Position numbers and translations under genes: made by a program
Assembly (NCBI GenBank): GCA_030694265.1
Contig: JAUXYP010000008.1
Span: 1 to 64,000 of the forward strand
DNA: 64,000 bases
Direction: 5' to 3'
Origin: Sulfuricurvum sp.
GTDB lineage: Bacteria > Campylobacterota > Campylobacteria > Campylobacterales > Sulfurimonadaceae
In this document: piece after piece, positions 16,645 to 24,849 of the stretch
Position numbering within the stretch: the stretch's first letter is position 1
Layout: each line of letters opens with the position of its first letter
The notes under the pieces: generated by a model
The model's input: the letters and a program-made list of their open reading frames with translations, nothing else
Told to the model about the DNA's origin: nothing
Databases searched by the model: none

Positions 16645-18519
16645 ATGGCATCTATATTTAACGCACTTCACATTGGTTATTCCGGACTTAACGCAGCACA
16701 AATCGGTATCGACACTACAGGGCATAATATCGCCAATGCTGAAACAGAAGGGTACACTCGTCAAAGAGTGGTGACATCAGAGGCTCCACCTATTAGTATT
16801 ACTCCCGGTTCTAGGGGAAATGGTACAAAAATAACTGAAATTGTTCGCGTATTTGATTCTTTTGTGAATGACCGTTACAGTGCAGCAGCGCAAAATAAAG
16901 AGTATTCAGACACACTGAAAAAGAATCTTGAAGAGTTGTCGACCTATTTTCCTGATATTGATAATGTTGGTATTAAAGAGGATTTGAAAAATTATTTTGA
17001 TTTGTGGCAATCTCTTGCATCAAATCCAAGTAATACAGCAGTAAAGATAGCATTGGCACAGCAAACGCAGACTTTGACTCAGCATATTTCACAAACGCAG
17101 GCACAAATTGGAGCCTTGCAAAGATCAACGGATGATCAAATTTTGGTTAATGTTGAAGAGGTAAATCGCATTGGCGGACAAATTGCTGATCTTAATAAAG
17201 CAATTAATGTCGCGGAAAGTGACGGAGTAAGCAATGCGAATGATTTGCGAGATCAACGTGAAGTACTGTCCATGTCATTGGGTAAATTAATAGGTGCGAA
17301 AGTATTTTCAGGAAGCCTTGAAAGTAATATGCCTGTTGATAGCAATATAGCAACAAAAAATGGAACTTACACAATACAAGTCGGTGGATTTAATATTGTT
17401 GATGGTTCGTATTTTCATCCCATAGGTGTAGATGCCAAAAGCAATGCAGGACAATTTAATGATATTTATTATGAGCGCCAAGATGGTGTTCGATTTCCTT
17501 TTGCTGATAAAATTACAGGTGGGAAAATAGGGGCATTGATCGAATTGCGCGGTAGTTTGATAGGCAATGACGGGAAATTTAATGATGGGTTTTTGCAAGA
17601 GAGTATAAATACCTTTGATGTCTTTGCAAAAGGGTTGATCGAGGTTACTAATAATTTGTACGCACAAACTGCAACTAAAACAATGCAGTCCAATGCATTG
17701 TCATTTAGCGACAATCAAGCGTTGCTTAGTACGGATGAAAATTTTAAAGCAGGTACATTTGATCTAGTCGCGTATGATATCAACGGTAATGAAGTCGCTC
17801 GTAGAAGTGTCACTATCAATGCAAGTAGCGTTATTGATAATGCAGGTGTGACCAATTTATTGGGCGACGGTATTACTAAAAACAGTATTGCAGAGCAATT
17901 AAAAGCACAAAAAGATGATACCGGTGATAATAATGCGCTCAATGACATCGATGACATGATTACAGCGACGTTTGCTAAGCCTAGCAATGTTTTTTCCCTT
18001 TCTATGAACGGTACCTATGCGGCTTCAGGATTCACATTTTCTATTGAGGATCATGGAACCAACTTTGCAGGTGTAACAGGGGTTAATCGCTTTTTGGACG
18101 GTAATAATGCCAAAAATATTGAGTTAAGCGCACCTTTAAAAAAAGATCCATCGGCTATTCATGCGTATAAAGCTCCTGCCGCCGGCGATAATCAAACAGC
18201 ACTTGATATGGTGCAACTTCAATTTGGCCGTTTTGATTTTAAAGATCGCTATAATAAAACGACATCAGATAGCATGTATGGTTATTTTGATCAAATGGTG
18301 ACGAGTATTGGTACAAAAACAAATGCAGTCATCGCTTCCAATGATAGTATTACGTCACAATTTAATGCTATTAAGCAAGAGCATGATTCCATCAGTAAAG
18401 TGAGTATTGATGAAGAGATGGCCAACCTTATCCGTTATCAGACCTCTTATGGGGCAGCTGCAAAAGTTATTACTACCATTGATCAGATGATGACGACACT
18501 TTTAGGACTCAAGCAGTAA
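16645..18519 (+). CDS. flgK: Flagellar hook-associated protein FlgK
   Basis: A 624-residue FlgK. The N-terminal FNALHIGYSGLNAAQIGIDT and GHNIANAETEGYTRQ segments and the C-terminal SIDEEMANLIRYQTSYGAAAKVI followed by DQMMTTLLGL form the two conserved ends that make the coiled-coil core of axial proteins. The middle is variable and Asn-rich. It is the first hook-filament junction protein. It is transcribed from the sigma-28 promoter at 15923, and its TAA overlaps the ATG of the following permease gene by one base. Confidence 0.97.
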   Translation: MASIFNALHIGYSGLNAAQIGIDTTGHNIANAETEGYTRQRVVTSEAPPISITPGSRGNGTKITEIVRVFDSFVNDRYSAAAQNKEYSDTLKKNLEELSTYFPDIDNVGIKEDLKNYFDLWQSLASNPSNTAVKIALAQQTQTLTQHISQTQAQIGALQRSTDDQILVNVEEVNRIGGQIADLNKAINVAESDGVSNANDLRDQREVLSMSLGKLIGAKVFSGSLESNMPVDSNIATKNGTYTIQVGGFNIVDGSYFHPIGVDAKSNAGQFNDIYYERQDGVRFPFADKITGGKIGALIELRGSLIGNDGKFNDGFLQESINTFDVFAKGLIEVTNNLYAQTATKTMQSNALSFSDNQALLSTDENFKAGTFDLVAYDINGNEVARRSVTINASSVIDNAGVTNLLGDGITKNSIAEQLKAQKDDTGDNNALNDIDDMITATFAKPSNVFSLSMNGTYAASGFTFSIEDHGTNFAGVTGVNRFLDGNNAKNIELSAPLKKDPSAIHAYKAPAAGDNQTALDMVQLQFGRFDFKDRYNKTTSDSMYGYFDQMVTSIGTKTNAVIASNDSITSQFNAIKQEHDSISKVSIDEEMANLIRYQTSYGAAAKVITTIDQMMTTLLGLKQ

Positions 18520-19313
18520 TGTTCTATGCTAGTGTCGTCCTGCTTGTGGGCGTCATATTGCTCTCTTTTTTTGGTGGGGTAGTTTACTGTGTAGATCCCT
18601 CGCATCTGGATAAAAACAGTATTCTTCTTGCTCCTTCGTATACACATTTATTTGGTACTGATCGCTTGGGACGAGACTTGCTTGCACGTTTGATTGAAGG
18701 GGGGGAAGTCTCCTTGATTATTGGCTTTATAAGTGCCTTATTGTCCACTTTTATAGGATTGTTATACGGTGTGAGTGCAGCACTGTTGAGAGGTGGGTTT
18801 GATAAGATTTTCATTGTTATCGTAGACTTATTTTTGACCTTTCCGACCCTCTTTTTACTCCTTACGCTTGTAAGTTATGTCAATGCATCGGTATGGGTGC
18901 TGATACTGATTATTTCAATTACGGGATGGATGGGGACGGCGCGCTTAATTCGTTCTGAAAGTTTTGCGATTGCCTCCAAGCCCTTTATCCGGATTTTACA
19001 CATCGCCCATGTTCATCCGCTTAAAATCATTTTCAAATATTATGCACCATTACTTGCACCCATCGTATTGGTCAGCTTTACCTTTGCAGTTGGGGGAGCC
19101 ATTTTGGCAGAATCAGGACTTTCGTTTTTGGGTCTTGGTATCACAGCACCCGCGATGAGTTGGGGAAGTATTCTTAGTACTGGAAAAGAAGTTATTGATA
19201 TTGCATGGTGGGTGAGCTTTTTTCCCGGATTGATGATCTTTATTGTCACCTTTTCCCTTATGAATATTTCCAATACCTTGCAGGCACGGTTAAATCAAAA
19301 AGAGATACGTTGA
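18519..19313 (+). CDS. ABC transporter permease, DppC/OppC family
   Basis: A 264-residue inner-membrane permease with about six membrane segments. GTDRLGRDLLARLIEGGEVSL near residues 46-66 is the signature of DppC/OppC/NikC permeases, and AESGLSFLGLGITAPAMSWG near residues 196-215 is the C-terminal hallmark after the EAA loop. It would move peptides or nickel with a partner permease, ATPases and a binding protein, none of which is next to it. It is coupled to flgK by a TAATG overlap, an unexpected pairing. The substrate cannot be told. Confidence 0.88.
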   Translation: MFYASVVLLVGVILLSFFGGVVYCVDPSHLDKNSILLAPSYTHLFGTDRLGRDLLARLIEGGEVSLIIGFISALLSTFIGLLYGVSAALLRGGFDKIFIVIVDLFLTFPTLFLLLTLVSYVNASVWVLILIISITGWMGTARLIRSESFAIASKPFIRILHIAHVHPLKIIFKYYAPLLAPIVLVSFTFAVGGAILAESGLSFLGLGITAPAMSWGSILSTGKEVIDIAWWVSFFPGLMIFIVTFSLMNISNTLQARLNQKEIR

Positions 19314-19335
19314 TTATCTTTTAATTTAGTATTAT

Positions 19336-19869
19336 TCAAAGTATCCTTGTGATTTCCAGCAGACTGTCCGGGAATAAAAAGTGGTTTTCCTTTAGTGCTT
19401 TAGAATTGATTAGGATGACCGGATTACGCTCCATCTGAATCGAGAGTAGTAGGCCGCTTTCTGCGAGCTTGTTGGAGTCATATATGGCAGTTATGGTACC
19501 AGAGGATGTAGTGGCAGTATGTACTTTTTTGAGTTGAGACACACTTGCTTTTAGTACATAAATAAAATGATAAGAGGCAACGTTATCGACTTTATCAAAT
19601 GGAAGTATCTCTATGAGGATGGGATGAGTATTGATCCGTCCATTTAAATTTCGCATAAGTGTCTTCATGGATGATTTGGCTATATCATCGTCTTCGCGAT
19701 CATAAACAATCAAAATTTTGAATGGAGATTTATTGTTTGCAAATATGAGATTTTTTTCAAGTATTGCAATTTTAGGCAATAGAGTAAGCTGCGTATCCAA
19801 TAGAAAGGTATCATAGGATGCGTTGCAACTAAATGATGTTAGGGCAAGCATCATGATTATTTTTTTCAA
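19336..19869 (-). CDS. YfiR-like (DUF4154) periplasmic protein
   Basis: A 177-residue protein with a signal peptide (MKKIIMMLALTSFSCNA). The mature part has the YfiR/HmsC-type layout: an N-terminal helix with KIAILEKNLIFANNKSPFKI, an alternating alpha/beta core, and the C-terminal VILINSKALKENHFLFPDSLLEITRI that matches the family ending. In Pseudomonas, YfiR restrains the diguanylate cyclase YfiN from the periplasm. Here it is the last gene of a coupled trio (four-base overlap with the TonB receptor) and sits near a membrane GGDEF-EAL protein. The family call is from pattern memory; function is inferred. Confidence 0.65.
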   Translation of the reverse strand: MKKIIMMLALTSFSCNASYDTFLLDTQLTLLPKIAILEKNLIFANNKSPFKILIVYDREDDDIAKSSMKTLMRNLNGRINTHPILIEILPFDKVDNVASYHFIYVLKASVSQLKKVHTATTSSGTITAIYDSNKLAESGLLLSIQMERNPVILINSKALKENHFLFPDSLLEITRIL

Positions 19870-21920
19870 AATGTACCCCTTAACGTAGCCATAAACGTGC
19901 GACCTATTGCAGGATAGTCTCCGTTATAGGTTTGATTTGGACTAGGATAAAGTTCACGCTCATTAAAAAGGTTCTTAACGCTGAATTGGATCTCACTGTG
20001 AAGATGCGGTAGTTTATATCCAATAGTAGCATCGATTATCCCGATTGCTTTCATATCGTCTCGAAGATCAGCGGAAGCTCTTGGTGTACTCCCTTGCCAT
20101 CGTCCGGATACCGATCCGTACCAGTTTTCATATAGATCGTGAGAAATGAATCCACGCAGTGTGTCAGACGGGGTATTTGCGAGAGTAATGCCGTTGCCAT
20201 CTTCGGCCAAGACATGCGTATATGCGGCATAAAAGGTTGTTGTATCGTAGCGTTTTCGCCACTCGCTTTCGATACCTCGAATAGTGCTTTTTAATCCATT
20301 GATATATTCATAACGGGCCAATGGTGTATTGTATTGCAAGTAAATTTGATTGCTGTTATCGAGTTGAAAAAGATTAAGAGATAGGGTGTGTTCTATGTCG
20401 AATCGATGGATGAATTGGCTTTCATATGCCGTTACTGTTTCGGGGAGTAGCTCTGGATTCCCCCATCTTGCTTTATTATTGAGGGTAAACATCTCTTGCC
20501 ATGAAGGATTTCTGTGGGCATGGGAGACTGAAATTTTAATCGAATTGTCAGAGTCAATGGTGTAAATAGCTGCGATTCTTGGAGCAATTTGTGCATTCAT
20601 TGTATTGCGCTTTTCGACAGTTAGTGAAGCATAGCCGATCCACGAAGAAGATAGTGGCCGTTCGTAGTTGACATAGGCGTTCAACTTACGTATAAAGCCA
20701 TCAGGATTGAAAAATGGGCGAGTCGCTGAATAATCAGTCATACCGATACCGCTGTCCCTATCCGTACTGAGGGTTTTCTCGGATACCACACTACTCCATG
20801 ATCCTCCTACTCCGAAAGTTGCATCTCCACCGTATATTGTTCCCTCAATGGTGTTATTGACCTGATAGGTTCGGATAATAGCTTCGCTAATTCCGTAAAA
20901 ACCATTAGGATAGGTAACGGCTACTGTTGGCGGAGTAAGCGATGGGAGAATGAGTCCTGCGGGACCAAGGAGAGAATTACTGGTAAAACTGTCTTGAACC
21001 ATTACGGCTTGCAGGGTTCCTGTAAAATCTGCTGCTGTATAGTGAGCACCGGTACGTACTTGCCATTGATCAATATTATAGTGGTCATCATCGGAAGCAA
21101 GGGCATAGTTAATTCCCCCACCGGAGCCATGCCGGTACGAAGAGAGGCGTCCATCTGCGAAAAAGGCCCCTTTTGAGATCGATGCGGAAAGCATAGTAGC
21201 ATCGGTAGCTGATGGGGCACCACCTGATCGAGAGAGTGGTGCATTTACCGTGCCGAGTAAATTATTAGACAGACCATCCTTTTCATAGGAGAGTGAGAGA
21301 TTGTCATGAACCGTATAAAAATCTGCGGCAAAAGAAAAGTTGTCATGCGATGATGCATACGATGCTCCGGCTTTCTTGGTGCCATAGTTTCCTATTGAGG
21401 TGAACCATCGTCCACCTTCTTCTGAGGCTTCCCCTTTGTAGGTTGTTACCATGATGGATCCGGCATAGCCTGAATGGCCGTTACTATAGTTGCCAGGGCC
21501 GCGTACAACTTCAATGCGCTTGATCATATCAATGGGCATTGTCAGGTAGGCGGTATAGCCATCAAAGAAAAGGTCATTGACCTCGATACCGTCAACGATC
21601 AGCTTGCTCTGACCGTAAGCAACGGGATTGGAACCTCGAAAAACGGGATTAAACAAGGAAAGATTGTCACTGGCGATGTTAACTCCCGCCACAAGAGCAA
21701 GGGCTTCTTTGAGTGAAGAAGCACCTGCATGAGAGAGTTCTTCTCCATCAAATACGGTCATAATATACGGAAGATAGTCGATATTTTCCCGGTGAATTTT
21801 GGCTGTTTTTGAAATAATAGTCATATCGTTAGTGAGACTCTTCAAAAGATCAGAATCGGACTCATTTGCTAACAGTGAAAATGGAATTAAGAGTAACGCA
21901 GAAGAAAAGCGGGTCTTCAT
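19866..21920 (-). CDS. TonB-dependent outer-membrane receptor
   Basis: A 684-residue receptor with a signal peptide (FSSALLLIPFSLLANES). The plug domain spans roughly residues 50-160, with VFDGEELSHAGASSLKEAL, an NPVFRGSN motif and IKRIEVVRGPGNYSNG. A C-terminal beta-barrel with VKNLFNERELYPSPNQTY and the terminal aromatic ending TLRGTF follows. Such receptors import siderophores, cobalamin or other ligands using TonB, or sense them. The ligand is not evident. It overlaps by four bases both the acyltransferase before it and the YfiR-like gene after it, and no siderophore transport genes are nearby, which suggests sensing rather than bulk uptake. Confidence 0.9.
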   Translation of the reverse strand: MKTRFSSALLLIPFSLLANESDSDLLKSLTNDMTIISKTAKIHRENIDYLPYIMTVFDGEELSHAGASSLKEALALVAGVNIASDNLSLFNPVFRGSNPVAYGQSKLIVDGIEVNDLFFDGYTAYLTMPIDMIKRIEVVRGPGNYSNGHSGYAGSIMVTTYKGEASEEGGRWFTSIGNYGTKKAGASYASSHDNFSFAADFYTVHDNLSLSYEKDGLSNNLLGTVNAPLSRSGGAPSATDATMLSASISKGAFFADGRLSSYRHGSGGGINYALASDDDHYNIDQWQVRTGAHYTAADFTGTLQAVMVQDSFTSNSLLGPAGLILPSLTPPTVAVTYPNGFYGISEAIIRTYQVNNTIEGTIYGGDATFGVGGSWSSVVSEKTLSTDRDSGIGMTDYSATRPFFNPDGFIRKLNAYVNYERPLSSSWIGYASLTVEKRNTMNAQIAPRIAAIYTIDSDNSIKISVSHAHRNPSWQEMFTLNNKARWGNPELLPETVTAYESQFIHRFDIEHTLSLNLFQLDNSNQIYLQYNTPLARYEYINGLKSTIRGIESEWRKRYDTTTFYAAYTHVLAEDGNGITLANTPSDTLRGFISHDLYENWYGSVSGRWQGSTPRASADLRDDMKAIGIIDATIGYKLPHLHSEIQFSVKNLFNERELYPSPNQTYNGDYPAIGRTFMATLRGTF

Positions 21921-22474
21921 AGGTATTCTTTTATTGAAGTTGTATATTCTAGGGTGGATAACATGACAGGATAGCGTTCAGCACCTATGAGGTATTGAAG
22001 CGGACCAATTGGCGTATAGGGGAGACCAGAACAATTGAGAAGCCGGAGAAAAGCCAGTTCAATTGCCCCGACAAATTGTACTATGCCATAATCCAATGAT
22101 ACTCTATGAATTTCATTTTGCATTGCTTGAAGAATTTGCATCGTTTTTTTGAAAGTTCTGTGCGCTGAGAGAACAGTAATGCGTGAAATTTCAGCGGTTG
22201 GCTGATCTCTTTGAAATTTTATGGAATCAATTGTCATCGAATTAAGTGTAGGCAGCCCCAGTGCACTATTAGGGAGGATGAGGCGGCACGATGCGATGAG
22301 AGTATCATTTTCCCAGACACCGAATAACAGTGCATACTCGTCATATTGATCGTATTCGACTCGTTTTCCATCCTCTTTGGGTGCGAAAAAATGAAATTCT
22401 TCCACAAAAATATCATATCGCTGTTGTAAAATTGCAATCTGTTCTGTTTTAATTGATGACATTCTGCATTCCAC
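21917..22474 (-). CDS. LuxI/FeeM-superfamily acyltransferase (autoinducer-synthase-like)
   Basis: A 185-residue protein carrying the catalytic pattern of acyl-homoserine-lactone synthases and their relatives: R19-x3-F23, then D42-x2-D45 (EYDQYDEY), CRLILP at 63-68 and EISR at 95-98. The tryptophan usual near LuxI position 34 is not seen; F29-F30 lie there. N-acyl amino acid synthases (FeeM) and PEP-CTERM-associated acyltransferases share this pattern, so the acceptor is undetermined. GTG at 22474 is chosen because AGAGGA lies eight bases before it; an ATG four codons on is too far from that site. It is the first gene of a trio with a TonB receptor and YfiR-like protein. No luxR is adjacent. 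Confidence 0.75.
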   Translation of the reverse strand: MECRMSSIKTEQIAILQQRYDIFVEEFHFFAPKEDGKRVEYDQYDEYALLFGVWENDTLIASCRLILPNSALGLPTLNSMTIDSIKFQRDQPTAEISRITVLSAHRTFKKTMQILQAMQNEIHRVSLDYGIVQFVGAIELAFLRLLNCSGLPYTPIGPLQYLIGAERYPVMLSTLEYTTSIKEYL

Positions 22475-22704
22475 GCTACGGATCCTCTTATATTTTAAAA
22501 AAGTAATTAAAAACAGTTAATCATAGCTAAAATAGGCTGTTTAAAGTGTTATTAAATGAATTTTACAATAGAATACATAACTTTAAAGATAGATTCAGGT
22601 TAGTTTGCTAGCAATGTGATAATATTTTGATATTTAAAATAATAATATATAACTGTCAGTGAATTAAAGTGAATCGTTTTCTTTTGAATTTAAAAGGTAT
22701 TTTA
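22475..22704. promoter_or_regulatory. Divergent control region between the acyltransferase trio and the GGDEF-EAL gene
   Basis: About 230 very AT-rich bases. On the minus strand TATGAT-like and TATAAG-like hexamers could serve as -10 boxes for the trio; on the plus strand several TA-rich hexamers lie near 22615-22655. No single promoter or operator stands out. A shared regulatory region would couple the two divergent units. Confidence 0.4.
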
Positions 22705-24627
22705 ATGACATGTCGCTTTAATAGCCGTCTTTCGTATAAAATTGTTGGATCATTAGTTTTGGTTTATATTTTGATTAGTGTGATACTTGGAATAGTTTTT
22801 AGTATGGTAGTTGAAAATACGATGCTTGTTTCAGAAAAACAAAAAGCAAATCTTTTGTTGCAAACCATTGAAAAACCGCTTCAGATTATGCTTTATCTGA
22901 AATTTTATGATCAAATTTCCGAAAAAGTTTCACCTGTAGTCTCTGTCCCTGATGTAGCAGAATTGTTAATTCGCGATTCCAGTGAAAAAGTTTTGTATTT
23001 TTATAGTAAGCATAAACAACCAGGCTCATCCGTTCATAAAGCAGTGAGCATCACGCATTCGATTAAAGAACCTACTACTAGGCGAGTGATTGGATCGGTT
23101 ACATTGCGCTATAGTGATTTGGCTTATCATGATACACGTGGATCGATTTATAAAATGTTATACAGTATTGGCATACTAATGGTTGTTTTATTTTTTATGG
23201 CGGCATGGTGGGTTCGCTATTTACTTTCACCATTGACGATCATTGCTCGTAAAGTTCAGTATTATCAGCCTGGTGACATTATGGAACTGGAGGAGAATGG
23301 GAGTATAGAGATAGAGCAAATAGTGATGGCATTTAATACGATGCAAAAGGTTACTAATCTCTATCTTAAAAAGATGGAAGAGATGAATGCCTCATTAGAG
23401 ATAGCAGTTAACGAAAAAACACTCGAGCTTGACAATCAGTATTACATAGATAATTTGACAGGATTACCTAACCGTTACCGTCTTCAGGAAAAATTAATGA
23501 AGGGGGACATTACGGCACTTGCAATTGTCAATATAGATGATTTTAAGGAAGTTAATGACTTTTTTGGAATTGCGATGGGTGACGAAATGCTGGTTGAACT
23601 CGGCGCATGCCTAAATGAGGTGTCAAGTCCGTGCTATCGACTAGGCGGTGATGAGTTTGCATTAGCATTTTATGGGCTTTTTGATCAAACTGAACTAGAA
23701 CATCGCTTGACAGTACTTATTAAGCTATTGGATGAAAAGGCCTATATAATAAAAGGGCAGAGTCTAAATATCAGAGTGACTATCGGTGTTACTGTGGGCA
23801 GTGAAAAAGCGCTTACACGTGCCGATATAGCTTTACATCATGCGAAACATAATAAAAATCAGATTGCTTTTTACCATCAGGTAGATGGAGGGGAGGCACG
23901 ATACCACTCCAATCTAATGATGGCGGCTCATATACGAAAAGCACTTTTTGACCATCGGATCATTTGCCATTATCAGCCGATAGTCAATATAAAGACGGGA
24001 AGAATTGATAAATATGAGACTCTGGTTCGAATGTTGGATGAAGAGAATAATATTGTGCCGCCGATGGATTTTTTGCCCATTTCAAAAAAGACAAAACTTT
24101 ATCCTCAAATTAGTCTTGCGGTAATCCATCAAGCCTGTGCTCTTTTTGCAACGCGTAGTGAAGAATTTTCGGTTAATTTGTCTGACAGTGATATCCGTAA
24201 TCCACATACGGTAAGTGAAATCATTAAAGCCATAAAGGATACGGGAACTGGTCCTCGAATCGTTTTTGAGATTTTGGAATCGGAAGGGATTGAAAATTAT
24301 GATGAGGTGACTCAATTTATTTCTACTGTGAAAGCATTGGGGGCAAAAATTGCAATTGATGATTTTGGTACCGGGTATTCTAATTTTGAAAATATACTTA
24401 AATTAAGTGTTGATTACATTAAAATAGATGGTTCGCTGGTCCGTGAAATTAGTTCTAACACACGTCATCGCATAATTGTTGAAACTATTATTGATTTTTC
24501 TCAAAAAATTGGCGCCAAAACAATTGCAGAATTTGTCACTGATGAGAATACTTACAATATCATCAAGGAATTGGGAGTGGATTATTCACAGGGGTATTTT
24601 ACGGGTAAGCCAATTCCGCTTACATAA
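22705..24627 (+). CDS. Membrane-bound sensor protein with GGDEF and EAL domains
   Basis: A 640-residue protein. A first membrane helix (VGSLVLVYILISVILGIVF) is followed by about 115 periplasmic residues, a second helix (SIGILMVVLFFMAAWWV) and a HAMP-like linker. The GGDEF domain has the intact RLGGDEF signature, predicting cyclase activity. The EAL domain reads YETLVR in place of EAL but keeps the metal-binding residues (NLSD, LESEG, DDFGTGYSN, KIDGS), so phosphodiesterase activity is possible. The layout resembles YfiN plus an EAL domain. ATG at 22705 is preferred, behind AAAAGGT; GTG at 22669 would add 12 residues without a ribosome site. Confidence 0.9.
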   Translation: MTCRFNSRLSYKIVGSLVLVYILISVILGIVFSMVVENTMLVSEKQKANLLLQTIEKPLQIMLYLKFYDQISEKVSPVVSVPDVAELLIRDSSEKVLYFYSKHKQPGSSVHKAVSITHSIKEPTTRRVIGSVTLRYSDLAYHDTRGSIYKMLYSIGILMVVLFFMAAWWVRYLLSPLTIIARKVQYYQPGDIMELEENGSIEIEQIVMAFNTMQKVTNLYLKKMEEMNASLEIAVNEKTLELDNQYYIDNLTGLPNRYRLQEKLMKGDITALAIVNIDDFKEVNDFFGIAMGDEMLVELGACLNEVSSPCYRLGGDEFALAFYGLFDQTELEHRLTVLIKLLDEKAYIIKGQSLNIRVTIGVTVGSEKALTRADIALHHAKHNKNQIAFYHQVDGGEARYHSNLMMAAHIRKALFDHRIICHYQPIVNIKTGRIDKYETLVRMLDEENNIVPPMDFLPISKKTKLYPQISLAVIHQACALFATRSEEFSVNLSDSDIRNPHTVSEIIKAIKDTGTGPRIVFEILESEGIENYDEVTQFISTVKALGAKIAIDDFGTGYSNFENILKLSVDYIKIDGSLVREISSNTRHRIIVETIIDFSQKIGAKTIAEFVTDENTYNIIKELGVDYSQGYFTGKPIPLT

Positions 24628-24645
24628 GGAATGGCAGGGAAGTCA

Positions 24646-24849
24646 TTATTGCTGTTTTAAAATAGCTTCAGCGTTCATAATGGCATAAGGGAAGGGGAGA
24701 TTGATGGAATCACATGAGGTTTCCAAGCATTCACCGCATCCTTTTCCGATATCTGCTTTTGCCTTAATGATTTCGGGATCATTGCCGTATTTTTCTACTA
24801 AATCGACAACATCATCCAATGTAACATTTTGGCAAATACAGACGGTCAT
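24646..24849 (-). CDS. BFD-like [2Fe-2S]-binding protein
   Basis: A 67-residue protein with the BFD-like pattern of four cysteines: CIC near residues 4-6 and CGEC near residues 38-41 (KGCGEC). These domains hold a [2Fe-2S] cluster and mediate electron transfer, for instance in iron release from bacterioferritin or as modules of nitrite reductase and NifU. An extra cysteine follows (TSC). Its start overlaps the preceding glutathionylspermidine-synthase-like gene by four bases, so they are coupled. The partner is unknown. Confidence 0.8.
   Translation of the reverse strand: MTVCICQNVTLDDVVDLVEKYGNDPEIIKAKADIGKGCGECLETSCDSINLPFPYAIMNAEAILKQQ

Noticed and set aside
17308-17667. A 119-residue antisense frame inside flgK
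   Set aside because: Shadow of the Asn/Asp-rich FlgK codons; no promoter or ribosome site.
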